Assembly (NCBI GenBank): GCA_028713125.1
Contig: JAQTOU010000005.1
Location: 62,001-126,000, forward strand
Source of the DNA: Elusimicrobiales bacterium
Lineage (GTDB): Bacteria; Elusimicrobiota; Elusimicrobia; Elusimicrobiales; UBA9959
Length of the DNA: 64,000 nucleotides
Direction: 5' to 3'
The notes beneath the pieces were generated by a model. The model saw only the letters and a list, made by a program, of their open reading frames with translations, was not told the DNA's origin and ran no database searches. Each line of letters begins with the position of its first letter. The stretch's first letter is position 1. This document shows, piece by piece, positions 34,396 to 43,285 of the stretch. The position numbers and the translations under genes are program-made.

Positions 34396-34531
34396 GGGGA
34401 GACCACAGGGGCCAGGTTAGCAAAAGCCCGTCGGAGAGCGAGGCTTGCGTAAGCGCCGAGCTCGAGACCGGCAGGCGCGCGCACGGTGTGCGCGACGCCG
34501 GTTTTGCGTTCTGGCCCCTGTGGTAGGCCCC
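34396..34531 (+). repeat. Multi-hairpin intergenic repeat, copy 5 (forward)
   Basis: GGGG, loop AGA, CCACAGGGGCCAG (34403-34415), core, CTGGCCCCTGTGG (34511-34523), loop TAGG, CCCC. It is near-identical to copy 2 in the opposite orientation. Together with copy 4 and the 47-nt spacer it forms the reverse complement of the copy 2-copy 3 composite. Beyond it, a TTAAAT hexamer 5 nt before the lpxC ATG may be a -10 box. Confidence 0.9.
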
Positions 34532-34561
34532 GACTAGGCATCTCGCGGTATTAAATTCAAA

Positions 34562-35389
34562 ATGCGCACAACGATTAAAGTTCCTGCAACCATTGAAGGC
34601 ATCGGCCTGCATAAGGGGAAGGCTGCGCGCGTCACTTTTCTGCCGGCGGACGGGGCTACGGGGTTCAGGTTTATCAGCGCCGCTTTCGGGGAGCCGCTGC
34701 CGGCCCGGCTGGATAAGGTCGCGGGGACGGCGCGCGGGACCAATATCAGCGACGGGAAGAGCACGATTTACACAGTAGAGCATCTGCTTTCGGCCGCGGC
34801 CGGGCTCGGGATCGACGACCTCGATATCGAGATAAGCGGAGAAGAGCCGCCCGCCGCCGACGGGTCGGCGCTGCCCTTCGCCGACGCGCTCCTTAAGGCC
34901 GGCCTGCTCGAAAAGCCCGGACAGGAGCGCAGAGAGCTCAAGCTCTCCGCCAGGGTCGAAATGACCAAAGGCGACATCAGCTATTCGGCCCGCCCCTCCC
35001 AGGGCGTATCTTTCAAGCTGACCTACGATTACCCGCACGCGCTGGTGGGCAGGCAAGAAGTGGAATTCACGCTGACCCCCGAAGCCTACCTCGAACTCGT
35101 GGCGCCGGCAAGGACCTTCGGCTTCACCCACGAGATCGAGGCCCTGAAGGCCGCCGGCCTCGCCCTGGGCGGCTCGCTCGAGAACGCGGTAGTTATAGGC
35201 GAAAAAGAGATAATAGCCAAAGACGGCCTGCGCTTCCCCGACGAATTCGCCCGCCATAAACTGCTGGACCTCATAGGGGACCTGGCCCTGGCCGGACTGC
35301 CGCTGAAAGACATCCATATAGAAGCCGAACGGCCCGGGCACGCCGCCAATGTCAATTTTGCTAAACTATTATCAGAAAAGGCGCTTTAA
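34562..35389 (+). CDS. lpxC: UDP-3-O-acyl-N-acetylglucosamine deacetylase LpxC
   Basis: The protein has 275 residues, somewhat short of the usual 300. LpxC motifs are visible: EGIGLHKG near the start, VEHLLSAAAGLGIDDL with a zinc-binding His, AADGSALPFADAL, and HKLLDLIGDLALAG near the C-terminus with the second His-Asp set. It carries out the committed zinc-dependent step of lipid A synthesis. It has no Shine-Dalgarno sequence; TTAAAT lies 5 nt before the ATG. fabZ follows after 2 nt. Confidence 0.94.
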   Translation: MRTTIKVPATIEGIGLHKGKAARVTFLPADGATGFRFISAAFGEPLPARLDKVAGTARGTNISDGKSTIYTVEHLLSAAAGLGIDDLDIEISGEEPPAADGSALPFADALLKAGLLEKPGQERRELKLSARVEMTKGDISYSARPSQGVSFKLTYDYPHALVGRQEVEFTLTPEAYLELVAPARTFGFTHEIEALKAAGLALGGSLENAVVIGEKEIIAKDGLRFPDEFARHKLLDLIGDLALAGLPLKDIHIEAERPGHAANVNFAKLLSEKAL

Positions 35390-35391
35390 CC

Positions 35392-35853
35392 ATGACCGAA
35401 ACTAAACCCCGCCATTACAAGCCCGTCCGCGTCATTCCCTGCGAGGAAATACTCCGCATCATCCCCCACCGCTACCCTTTCATGATGGTCGACCGCGTGG
35501 AAGTAGTGGAGGAAGGCAAGTACTGCGTCGGCGTAAAATGCGTAAGCGCCAATGAGCTCTATTTCCACGGCCATTTCCCCGAAAAGCCCATAATGCCCGG
35601 CGTCCTGATACTCGAAGGCATGGCCCAGACCGCGGCGGCCATGATGATGGACCTCCCCGAGACGAAAGGCCGACTCGGCTTTTTCGCCGGGATCAGCAAG
35701 GCCAGGTTCCGCCGCCAGGTAGTGCCCGGGGACGTGCTCAAGATGCACGTGGAGATACTCCGCATAAAGAGCCATATCGGCAAGGTCAGGGCCGAAGCCT
35801 GGGTAGGCGACGAGTCCGCGGCGGAAGCCGACCTTACCTTCGCGATAGGTTAA
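35392..35853 (+). CDS. fabZ: 3-hydroxyacyl-ACP dehydratase FabZ
   Basis: The protein has 153 residues. It shows the hot-dog fold motifs IPHRYPFMMVDRV, FHGHFPEKPIMPGVLILEGMAQ (catalytic His and Glu) and FFAGISKARFRRQVVPGD. It dehydrates 3-hydroxyacyl-ACP in fatty acid synthesis and balances lipid A and phospholipid supply. Its place between lpxC and lpxA is typical. Confidence 0.95.
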   Translation: MTETKPRHYKPVRVIPCEEILRIIPHRYPFMMVDRVEVVEEGKYCVGVKCVSANELYFHGHFPEKPIMPGVLILEGMAQTAAAMMMDLPETKGRLGFFAGISKARFRRQVVPGDVLKMHVEILRIKSHIGKVRAEAWVGDESAAEADLTFAIG

Positions 35854-35881
35854 AATTTGAGACAACTTCCTGGAGGAGACC

Positions 35882-36694
35882 ATGCCCACTAAGATACACC
35901 CTACAGCGGTAATCCACCCCAAAGCCCAGATCGACGCCGACGTGGAGATAGGACCTCTCACCGTGATAGGCGAGGACGTCCAGATAGGCGCCGGGACCAA
36001 GATAGGCCCCCACTGCATCTTCGAATTCTGCACCGTCGGGAAGAACAATCTGTTCACCGGCGCCGCTTATGTCGGCATGCCGCCGCAGGACTGGTCCTAC
36101 AAGGGCGAGCACACCCGCTTCACCATGGGCGACAGCAATGTCATCCGCGAAGGCGTCTCTCTCCACCGCGGCTCCCACGCCACCAACCTCACCTCCATGG
36201 GCTCCAACTGCATGCTGATGGCCAATTCCCACCTCGGTCATGACTGCCGCGTGGGCGACAATGTGATCATGGTCAATTCCTCCGCCGCGGCCGGCCACGT
36301 GCACATCGGCGACCGGGCCACCATCTCCGGCCTCGTCGGCATCCACCAGTTCACCCGCATAGGCAAGTTCGCGATGATCTCCGGCGGCGGCATGGCCAAC
36401 CAGGACATCATCCCTTACGTCATCGCACAGGGCGACCGCGCCAAGCCAGTCAGCCTGAACCTTGTCGGCCTGAAGCGCAACGGCTTCTCCCGCGAGACCA
36501 TAAAGATCATCAAGCACACCTTCAAGACCCTCTTCTTCCACGGCCTTACCCTGAAGGACGCCATAGCCAAGCTGCGCGGCGAGAACCTCCCGCCGGAAGC
36601 CGCCCTGATCCTGGACTTCTGCGAAGGGACCAAGCGCGGCATAGCCCGCCCCCGCAGGAACGCCGTAGCGCTCGAGACGGCGGTAAACGACTGA
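35882..36694 (+). CDS. lpxA: UDP-N-acetylglucosamine acyltransferase LpxA
   Basis: The protein has 270 residues. It is a hexapeptide-repeat beta-helix beginning HPTAVIHPKAQIDADVEIGP, with the catalytic His in NSHLGHDCRVGDN and the conserved segment IQFTR-like GIHQFTRIGKFAMISGG. The first enzyme of lipid A synthesis. GGAGGAGACC precedes the ATG. The stop overlaps the lpxI start by one base. Confidence 0.95.
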   Translation: MPTKIHPTAVIHPKAQIDADVEIGPLTVIGEDVQIGAGTKIGPHCIFEFCTVGKNNLFTGAAYVGMPPQDWSYKGEHTRFTMGDSNVIREGVSLHRGSHATNLTSMGSNCMLMANSHLGHDCRVGDNVIMVNSSAAAGHVHIGDRATISGLVGIHQFTRIGKFAMISGGGMANQDIIPYVIAQGDRAKPVSLNLVGLKRNGFSRETIKIIKHTFKTLFFHGLTLKDAIAKLRGENLPPEAALILDFCEGTKRGIARPRRNAVALETAVND

Positions 36695-37533
36695 TGGGCG
36701 AAAAAATAGGACTTGTAGCCGGCGGAGGAAGCTTCCCGCTGCTTTTCGCGGCCGAAGCTAAGAAAGCCGGCCGCGAAGTCTATATCGTCGGCCTTGAAGG
36801 CATCACGCCCAAAGAGATAGAGACTTACGCCGTAGAGACGCAATATTTCAAGCTCGGCAATATCGGCGGCCCGCTGACCTACCTCCGCGAGCGCGGCGTC
36901 AAAAAAGCGATGATGGTGGGCAATATCCCCCACGTCAATATTTTCGGCGGCATCATGCCGGACATGCGCGCCGCCAAACTCCTTTTCAAGCTGCGCGACA
37001 AAAAAGCCAATTCGATCTTCAGCGCCGTCTCGGAAGAGTTCGCCAAGGACGGCATAGAGATAGTCAGCTCCGCCACCCTCCTCGAACACCTTCTGATAAA
37101 GCCCGGTCTCATAGCCGGGAAGAAGCCGGACGCCGACACTTTAAAAACGGCCGCTTTCGGGTGGAAAGCCGCTAAAGCCCTTTCTTCTTTCGACATAGGG
37201 CTGACCGTGGTGCTCCGCGACCAGACCGTCCTGGCCGTGGAAGGGATGGAAGGGACCGACGAATGCATAAAGCGCGCCGGGAGCATCCTGAAAAAACTCG
37301 GCAAAGGCCCGACGATGACGGTGGTTAAAGTCGCCCGCCCGAACCAGGATATGCGCTTCGACCTCCCCGTCGCCGGCGCAAGCACCCTGCGGACCATGGC
37401 CGAGGCCGGCGCCACTACGCTGTTTATCGAAGCCGGGAAAACCCTGATCCTGGGCATGGAAGAGTTCCTCGCCGCCGCCAAAGAAACCCGCGTCACCGTC
37501 TTCGGCGCGGAGAACGAAAATTCTTTCCTGTAG
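36694..37533 (+). CDS. lpxI: UDP-2,3-diacylglucosamine pyrophosphatase LpxI
   Basis: The protein has 279 residues of the DUF1009/LpxI family, beginning GLVAGGGSFPLLFA and containing DIGLTVVLRDQTVLAVEGMEGTDE and a C-terminal TLRTMAEAGATTLFIEAGKTLIL. It hydrolyses UDP-diacylglucosamine to lipid X, the role played by LpxH in enterobacteria. Its direct overlap with lpxA supports this. Confidence 0.93.
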   Translation: MGEKIGLVAGGGSFPLLFAAEAKKAGREVYIVGLEGITPKEIETYAVETQYFKLGNIGGPLTYLRERGVKKAMMVGNIPHVNIFGGIMPDMRAAKLLFKLRDKKANSIFSAVSEEFAKDGIEIVSSATLLEHLLIKPGLIAGKKPDADTLKTAAFGWKAAKALSSFDIGLTVVLRDQTVLAVEGMEGTDECIKRAGSILKKLGKGPTMTVVKVARPNQDMRFDLPVAGASTLRTMAEAGATTLFIEAGKTLILGMEEFLAAAKETRVTVFGAENENSFL

Positions 37534-37544
37534 TTTTCATAAAA

Positions 37545-38180
37545 ATGAACGAACTGCTTTATAAGAACTCGCTCCCCCATTCGGCGCTCTCCGCCCTCGC
37601 CTGGCTCTATGTCCGTTTCATGGCCCTCACCTCGAGAATTTCAATAAAGGGCGACGGAACCCCGCCCGGCATCTACACTATCTGGCACCGGCAGGAAGTC
37701 ATCATGATCTACGCCCAGCGCGGCCGCGGGCTGGTGGGCCTGGTCAGCAAAAGCAAGGACGGGGAATACATGGCCCGCATCCTCAAGCGCTTCGGCTTCT
37801 GCTTCGTGCGCGGCTCCACCTCTTCCGGCGGCTTCCTTTCCCTCCGCTCGCTCATCAAAGCCGCGCGCGGAGGTTTCTCCCTGGCCATTACTCCGGACGG
37901 GCCGAAAGGGCCGGTCTTCAAAGTTCAGCCTGGAGCTATCTACCTCGCACAGAAGGCGGGCATCCCCGTCATCCCCTGCGCCAGCGCCTATTCAAGGAAA
38001 AAGATACTCCGCAGCTGGGACAAGTACCAGTTCCCCCTCCCCTTCGGCCGGGTCCAGGTGGTTTACGGGGCGCCGTTCCCGGTGACCGAGACCGACGACG
38101 TCGCCGCCAAGGCCGTGGAACTTGAAAACGTTCTCAACGCCCTCACCGCCGAAGCCGAGCGCCTGGTGGCCGGCGCCTGA
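37545..38180 (+). CDS. DUF374 lysophospholipid-type acyltransferase
   Basis: The protein has 211 residues. It shows the family pattern IWHRQEVIMIY, LVSKSKDGEYMARIL, FVRGSTSSGGFLSLR and ITPDGPKGPVFKVQPG. These small membrane-associated enzymes are thought to acylate lipid A or its precursors. The 11-nt gap to lpxI places it in the lipid A operon. The exact acceptor is unknown. Confidence 0.85.
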   Translation: MNELLYKNSLPHSALSALAWLYVRFMALTSRISIKGDGTPPGIYTIWHRQEVIMIYAQRGRGLVGLVSKSKDGEYMARILKRFGFCFVRGSTSSGGFLSLRSLIKAARGGFSLAITPDGPKGPVFKVQPGAIYLAQKAGIPVIPCASAYSRKKILRSWDKYQFPLPFGRVQVVYGAPFPVTETDDVAAKAVELENVLNALTAEAERLVAGA

Positions 38181-38195
38181 GCCCCGGGATCCCGG

Positions 38196-40199
38196 ATGCG
38201 ACAAACCGTTCCCAAACCGCCCGCAGCTCTCTCCGGCCCGCTCTTCAGCTCCGCTGCTTTCCTCGGCTCTTTCCTTCTCTTCCAGCTCGAGCTCCTGGCC
38301 GGCCAGACCGTGCTGCCGCACTATGGCGGGAGCTATTATGTGTGGACCGTCTGCCTGCTCTTCTACCAGCTCGTCCTGGTGGCCGGCTACGCTTACGCGC
38401 TTCTCCTGTCGGAGCGCCTGCCCCCGAAGACCCTCCTACTCGTCCATCTCGCTTTGCTCGCGGCAGCGCTGTCACTCATGCCCGCTTCATTCCCGGAGCA
38501 AACTTTCGCCAGCCCGGTCCCGGACCTGCTCTGGCGGCTGGCCCGGTTCATAGCTTTCCCTTTCCTGCTTCTCTCCGCCTCCACAACTCTTTGCCACAAA
38601 CTTCTTTCCGACGCTTCCGGCCGCAGCTCTTTCAGCGTCTTCGCCTGGTCCAATGCCGGCTCGCTGGCCGGGATGCTTTCTTATTCGCTGCTCGTAGAGC
38701 CAGCCCTGCCCCTGTCTTCCGCCGCCTTGCTCTGGCGCGCTCTTTTTATTTTTTACGCGCTGCTCTTCGCGGCCGCCCTGCGCTTCGGATTTAAGAACGC
38801 CCCGGCTCCGGCGGAAACAGGGGCGGCCGGAGAGAAGCCGCGGTATTTCCTCTGGTTCGTCCTGCCCGCCGGGACGGCGGCGCTGCTTACGGCCGTGACC
38901 AGTTATCAAAGCTCCGCCACGGCCTCCATGCCGCTGACCTGGATGATACCGCTCTGCGTCTACCTTCTTTCCTATGCCGTACTTTTTGCGGGCGGGGACA
39001 TCAAGGTTAACACGCTTAGGGCCAGCCTCTTCTCTCTTCTGATAATCCTGGCCGGCCTGCTTTGGCGCCTTCAGAGCCCGCTTACCACGGTGCTGCTTGC
39101 GCTGCTGAACTGGGCCCTGTTCTTCGCCTGTATCGTGGCCCATCGCGAGCTCTACCTCGCCCGGCCGCGCTCGGCGGCGCTTGCTCCGCGCTATTACCTT
39201 ATGATGGGTCTTGGCGGCGTGGCCGGAACCGCGCTTGTGACGCCCGTAGGGGCGCTGCGCCTCTCTTTCGGTTTCGCCGACCTGTATATGGCCCTTTTAG
39301 TTTTCGTCGGGGCCCTGGTCTACGCTATCAACCGCGAGAGAGGCCTGGGGCTGCGCGCGATGGGCCTGGCGACGGCCCTGCTGGGCGGCCTGATAATGCT
39401 CGGGATGAAGCTATCGGGCGAGACGCAGGTTTACGGGCTGCGGAATTTTTACGGGATCTACCGCGTCGAGGACGACAGGGCGCAGGGCCTGCGGCGCTTT
39501 ATCCACGGCTCGACGGTGCACGGGATACAGCATCTGGCCGCGGGGGAAGAGCTTAAGACGACGGTCTACTACTCAGCCGGCTCGCCCATAAACGAGGTGC
39601 TGCGCGATTTTCCCGCGGCTCATGTCGGGGCCGTGGGGCTGGGGGTGGGGGTTTCCTGCGCTGACGCGCGGAAGGGAACGGAGTGGACTTTTTACGAGCT
39701 GGACCCGGACGTGGTGGAGATCGCGCGGAAATATTTCACTTTCCTGGGGAAGTGCAAGGCTGAGGTGAGGGTGGTCACGGGCGACGCGCGGATCAATCTG
39801 CGGAAGGAGCCGCCGGGGCGCTTCGACCTGCTTTATCTTGACGCTTTTACGGGGGGCTCGGTTCCTTTCCACCTTATTACGCAGGAGGCGCTGGAGCTTT
39901 ACCGGTCCAGGCTGAAGCCGGGGGGGCTGATGGTCTTCCATGTCTCGGCGAATTTCCTGGACGTTATTCCGGTGATCCGGCTTTCGGCGGCGGCGGCGGG
40001 GCTGCAGAGTCTTGAGAAGTCTATTTCTTTCGATCCGGACGATCCCGCGCGGCTTAGTTCGGAGTGGCTGGCGGTTACGGACAATCCCGCCCATCTGCGA
40101 AAGCTGGCGAATAGCGGCTGGATGGCGCCCGAGGCTCCCGCCGGCTGGCGTGTCTGGACCGACGATTACAGGAACGTCCTCAAAGCAATAAAGTGGTAG
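38196..40199 (+). CDS. Membrane protein fused to spermidine synthase-like domain
   Basis: The protein has 667 residues. About 10 hydrophobic segments occupy residues 10-410. The C-terminal 220 residues are a spermidine-synthase/methyltransferase fold: VGAVGLGVGVSCADARKGTEWTFYELDPDV, then DLLYLDAFTGGSVPFHLITQEALELYRSRL. Such fused proteins are widespread, but whether they make polyamines is unclear. The YYSAGSPINE stretch before the fold resembles the substrate side of spermidine synthase. The codon use of the last 600 nt shifts to more G at third positions. It ends at a convergent junction with repeat copy 6. Confidence 0.8.
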   Translation: MRQTVPKPPAALSGPLFSSAAFLGSFLLFQLELLAGQTVLPHYGGSYYVWTVCLLFYQLVLVAGYAYALLLSERLPPKTLLLVHLALLAAALSLMPASFPEQTFASPVPDLLWRLARFIAFPFLLLSASTTLCHKLLSDASGRSSFSVFAWSNAGSLAGMLSYSLLVEPALPLSSAALLWRALFIFYALLFAAALRFGFKNAPAPAETGAAGEKPRYFLWFVLPAGTAALLTAVTSYQSSATASMPLTWMIPLCVYLLSYAVLFAGGDIKVNTLRASLFSLLIILAGLLWRLQSPLTTVLLALLNWALFFACIVAHRELYLARPRSAALAPRYYLMMGLGGVAGTALVTPVGALRLSFGFADLYMALLVFVGALVYAINRERGLGLRAMGLATALLGGLIMLGMKLSGETQVYGLRNFYGIYRVEDDRAQGLRRFIHGSTVHGIQHLAAGEELKTTVYYSAGSPINEVLRDFPAAHVGAVGLGVGVSCADARKGTEWTFYELDPDVVEIARKYFTFLGKCKAEVRVVTGDARINLRKEPPGRFDLLYLDAFTGGSVPFHLITQEALELYRSRLKPGGLMVFHVSANFLDVIPVIRLSAAAAGLQSLEKSISFDPDDPARLSSEWLAVTDNPAHLRKLANSGWMAPEAPAGWRVWTDDYRNVLKAIKW

Positions 40200-40223
40200 G
40201 CCGCACACAACCGCTACCGGCTG

Positions 40224-40359
40224 CGGGTGGGCGCCGCGGGGGCCGGTACGCAAAACGCGTTCGGCCACACCGTGGCCTCACTCCTCCTCAGGCCTCGGCG
40301 CTACGCAAGCCTCGGCCTTCGGAAGGTTTTGCTTAACCGGTCCCCGCGTCACCCACCCG
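40224..40359 (-). repeat. Multi-hairpin intergenic repeat, copy 6 (reverse)
   Basis: Arms 40224-40246 and 40337-40359 form a stem of about 23 bp with a few mismatches or wobbles. The core keeps GCAAAACGCGTTCGGCCAC, the CACGGTGTG hairpin (as its complement) and GGTTTTGCTTAAC. It lies between two convergent genes and takes up most of the 188-nt gap. Confidence 0.88.
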
Positions 40360-40387
40360 GTTAACACACCAGGGGGCAAATTTTTTT

Positions 40388-41077
40388 TTACTTTACTGCG
40401 GGGACGAGGATGGTCGAGACGAGGTCGGCTTTGGGGAAGGCGGTTTTGAATTTTGAGACGGTGGTTTTCAGCAGGCGGCCCAAATCGTTTTCAATGGTGG
40501 GGCAATTAATGATGGTTACGGGGTGTTTAGCCGGGTAGTTTTCTTCGAGGCCTTTGAGGAAAGCGGCCCGGTATTTTTCATTGCCTTTCAGGTTCAGGTC
40601 GCCTACGACGAAGAACAGGGTGTCCATGGCGGGGGTGAATTTCATCTGCTCCATGGCGGCGGCGGTGTCCACCAGTCTCAGGCCGGCCAGGGAAAATTTA
40701 TTGAGGTCCAGCAGGTTCACGATGGAGTCGAAGGAGGAGACGGCGGGCAGGACGGTGACGGCGATGCCGGCGGCGGCCATTTCTTTGTTTATGAGGGCGG
40801 TGGTGGCGTTCAGGAAGAAAGGGTTGCCGTAGGTGATGAACCCGACGGTATCGTGGGCGGAAAAGGCTTTTTTAACTTTGGCGGCGGTTTCGGCGAGGGA
40901 GAGGCCGCGCAGTGGTTCGAACCTGGCGCAGGAGCGGGCGAGCAGGTCTTTGCCGCCCTTGTCGAGGCAGTGCGAAAATACTATTTCGCATTTTTTCAGG
41001 ACGGCCAGGGTCTCCAGGGTGACGTGTTTCGGCTGAAGGCCATAGGAAGCGATTATAAGCGACTTAATTTTTTTCAC
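40388..41077 (-). CDS. Stand-alone tetrapyrrole-methylase-fold SAM methyltransferase
   Basis: The protein has 229 residues from a GTG at 41077. TATAAT stands 7 nt before it and no Shine-Dalgarno is present. Longer in-frame starts run through the terminator of the upstream gene and were rejected. The fold is suggested by SLIIASYGLQPKHVTLETLAVLKKCEI (an opening strand and helix), then GFITYGNPFFLNATTALI (matching the GDP/YGHP loop that binds SAM) and VLPAVSSFDSIVNLL. The YGNPFF form is closer to the methylase domain of peptide N-methyltransferases and similar outliers than to CobA. The substrate is unknown; no cobalamin genes are nearby. Confidence 0.6.
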   Translation of the reverse strand: MKKIKSLIIASYGLQPKHVTLETLAVLKKCEIVFSHCLDKGGKDLLARSCARFEPLRGLSLAETAAKVKKAFSAHDTVGFITYGNPFFLNATTALINKEMAAAGIAVTVLPAVSSFDSIVNLLDLNKFSLAGLRLVDTAAAMEQMKFTPAMDTLFFVVGDLNLKGNEKYRAAFLKGLEENYPAKHPVTIINCPTIENDLGRLLKTTVSKFKTAFPKADLVSTILVPAVK

Positions 41078-41084
41078 TGGAGTA

Positions 41085-41090
41085 ATTATA
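41085..41090 (-). promoter_or_regulatory. -10 hexamer 7 nt before a GTG start
   Basis: TATAAT on the minus strand ends 7 nt before the GTG at 41077. No ribosome binding site is seen, which is consistent with a leaderless mRNA. Confidence 0.5.
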
Positions 41091-41101
41091 ATAAAATAAG
41101 C

Positions 41102-41137
41102 GCCCCGCACTTCGGCCCTTCCGGGAAAGTGCGGGGC
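41102..41137 (-). terminator. Terminator of the outer membrane protein gene
   Basis: GCCCCGCACTT (41102-41112) pairs with AAGTGCGGGGC (41127-41137). On the minus strand it is followed by a T-rich stretch that also carries the -10 box of the next gene. Confidence 0.8.
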
Positions 41138-41159
41138 GGTGCCGTGAACTGGCGCTGTT

Positions 41160-41954
41160 TTACTTGAAGTAAACGCGCAGGCCCACATTTGCGCGCAGGC
41201 CGGAGTAGTCATATTTATACTTCAGGTCATTGGCCCCCAGGCTGCTCCTGAGATTGAGCTTCATCCCGTCCGTGGTGTCCTGCATGACCATTCTCTTTTT
41301 TCCGATGGAGACGCCGTCGCGCTTAAGGTCCCCTGTCATATTGTCGAGCACCGCGCCGAACATAGCTTTGGCTCCCACATTGATGGAAAGCCATTTAGCC
41401 AGGAAGAACTCGAAACCGGCCTGGGCGTGGGGCACTATTTTTTTCTGGGTCAGGGTGGCCCTGTCTACCTGGGGCGTGTTGGTATTAATAACCTCGTACT
41501 TATTGCTAACCATGATGTAATCAGCGCCGCCGCCGCCGAAAAAGCTGAACCCGCCGCTCTTGGAAGTGAACTTAAGGTACAGGTCAGCCGGAATATACAT
41601 GGTTTTAGCCCGGACGCTCGTGTTTTTATAAGTGGCGTTGGCGAACACCTGGTGAAGCTCGGCGTACACTTCGGGCATGGCGCCGAAGCCTAAACCGAAC
41701 CCAAGGCGGACCCTTGAATTGCCCTCCACGAAGAAACCGGCCGAGCCGCCGACTTTGCGCCGCTCGACATATCCTTCGAACCTGCTTCCGGCATTGTTAG
41801 AGGCCCAGGTCTTGTAGGTGGCCTCGCTCCTCTCCAGGCCCTGCCCGTCCATCTGCCAGGCCGCGCCGGCAAATTCGGTGCCCCAGCGGGCGTGAGAGAC
41901 CGAAGCGGTGAATATCAGGACCAGTAAAGCGAGAACGGCCGTTTTATTTTTCAT
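41160..41954 (-). CDS. Outer membrane beta-barrel protein of unknown function
   Basis: The protein has 264 residues. The start at 41954 is preferred over 41969 because GGGGG lies 5 nt upstream and the signal peptide (MKNKTAVLALLVLIFTASVSHA) then begins correctly. The remainder alternates polar and hydrophobic residues with Gly and aromatic residues and ends ANVGLRVYFK, typical of a small barrel of the OmpA-barrel or OMP_b-brl type. A TATAAT on the minus strand at 42006-42011 may be its -10 box. No specific function can be given. Confidence 0.7.
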   Translation of the reverse strand: MKNKTAVLALLVLIFTASVSHARWGTEFAGAAWQMDGQGLERSEATYKTWASNNAGSRFEGYVERRKVGGSAGFFVEGNSRVRLGFGLGFGAMPEVYAELHQVFANATYKNTSVRAKTMYIPADLYLKFTSKSGGFSFFGGGGADYIMVSNKYEVINTNTPQVDRATLTQKKIVPHAQAGFEFFLAKWLSINVGAKAMFGAVLDNMTGDLKRDGVSIGKKRMVMQDTTDGMKLNLRSSLGANDLKYKYDYSGLRANVGLRVYFK

Positions 41955-42034
41955 TTTTCCCCCGTACATTTATCTTTGGATGGCTTTAATCAAGCGATGC
42001 ATTGTATTATAGCATCTTTTATATATGCCCTGTT

Positions 42035-42065
42035 TTGACCACCAAACCACCTTATTTAGTAGAAT
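42035..42065 (+). promoter_or_regulatory. Possible promoter of the Gfo/Idh/MocA-lpxB-msbA operon
   Basis: TTGACC (42035-42040) and TAGAAT (42060-42065) are 19 nt apart, upstream of an AGAGGAATAT ribosome site and the ATG at 42126. The spacing is slightly long. Confidence 0.4.
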
Positions 42066-42125
42066 AATAAGATTGGCGGCCCCATAAAGGCCCGTTTTTA
42101 CCGCTTTTTCGTTTTAGAGGAATAT

Positions 42126-43196
42126 ATGCCTGAAAAAGAAAAAAAACTGCGTTTCGGCGTGATAGGAGCCGGCAAACTGGGCGGCTTCCACACAAATACC
42201 CTTTCCAAGATGCCCGAAGTGGAGCTGGTAGGCGTCTCCGACCCCGACCTGATGCGGGCCCAGGTCCTGGCCTGGCGCCACAACTGCGTGGCCTACAAGA
42301 CCGAGGAAGAGCTCCTTGGCCAGGTGGACGCTATCGTAGTAGCCGCCCCTACAGAATACCACGCCGAAATAGGCGTAAAAGCTCTGAAAGCCGGGGTGCA
42401 CGTCCTGATGGAGAAGCCCATCGCCAATTCCGAAGAAGGCGCCCGCAAGCTTCTCGAGCTTTCCGAAAAGAACAAGGTCGTCCTCCAGGTGGGGCATTCC
42501 GAGCGCTTCAACTCCGCGGTAGTGGAGACGATGAAGCACGTTAAGAACCCCCGCTATATCACCATAGAGCGGCTGGGCCCCTATGACCCGCGCGTGGCCG
42601 CCACCGGCGTCACGCTGGACCTGATGATCCACGACCTGGACATCCTGCTTACGATGATAGACTCCGAGATAGTGAGCTTCGAGGCGATCGGCGCCAGCCT
42701 CCTGTCCAACCACGAGGACATCTGCAATGTGCGGATAAAGTTCAAGAACGGCTGCCTGGCCGACGTCACCGCCAGCCGCGCCACCATGGAAGCCTCCCGC
42801 CGCATGCGCATCTACCAGCAGGATTCCTACCTCTCGGTGGATTATGTGAGCGCCCGCCTGAAGATCTACACGAAGAAGAACCCGGTGGTCAAATCCCTGA
42901 AGGACATCGAGATCACCTACCCGAAACTGGAACCGAAGCAGCCGATAAGGGAAGAGCTTTACCACTTCATAGACTGCATCAAGACCGCCAAGACGCCCAC
43001 CCCCAGCGGCGAGAAAGGCCTGAAGGCCCTGCGTCTGGCCCTCGAGATCACCGAGCGGATGCGGCGTTTCGAGGTTTCCGGCTCCAAAGCGGAGGAAGCG
43101 CAGGAATCGCTGTCCCGCTCCCTGTCGGACATCGGCAAAGCGACCAAGATACTCGTTGAAGAAGGTCTCAAGAACGCCGGGATCGACAAGCATTAG
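42126..43196 (+). CDS. Gfo/Idh/MocA-family oxidoreductase
   Basis: The protein has 356 residues. An N-terminal Rossmann fold with GAGKLGGFH and the family motif EKPIA (lysine in the active site) is followed by QVGHSERFNSAV and TLDLMIHDLDILL, which holds the catalytic His. These are NAD(P)-dependent sugar or amino-sugar dehydrogenases. Its place before lpxB suggests a role with UDP-sugars of lipid A, for example a GnnA-like step to 3-amino glucosamine. No GnnB aminotransferase is adjacent, so this is inference. Confidence 0.85.
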   Translation: MPEKEKKLRFGVIGAGKLGGFHTNTLSKMPEVELVGVSDPDLMRAQVLAWRHNCVAYKTEEELLGQVDAIVVAAPTEYHAEIGVKALKAGVHVLMEKPIANSEEGARKLLELSEKNKVVLQVGHSERFNSAVVETMKHVKNPRYITIERLGPYDPRVAATGVTLDLMIHDLDILLTMIDSEIVSFEAIGASLLSNHEDICNVRIKFKNGCLADVTASRATMEASRRMRIYQQDSYLSVDYVSARLKIYTKKNPVVKSLKDIEITYPKLEPKQPIREELYHFIDCIKTAKTPTPSGEKGLKALRLALEITERMRRFEVSGSKAEEAQESLSRSLSDIGKATKILVEEGLKNAGIDKH

Positions 43197-43201
43197 AAGA
43201 A

Positions 43202-43276
43202 TCGAGAGTCGAGGGTCGGGAGTCCGGAGAGAAGAGATTTCCTCCCCATCCCAGACTCCCGACTCCTGACTCCCGA
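43202..43276. repeat. Inverted repeat built from iterated GAGTCGG-type units (A)
   Basis: The left arm (43202-43224) carries several copies of a GRGTCGRG-like unit. The right arm (43254-43276) is its reverse complement with about four mismatches. It fills the gap between the oxidoreductase and lpxB. A related element lies at 48531-48632. Confidence 0.75.
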
Positions 43277-43285
43277 TTATTTTTT

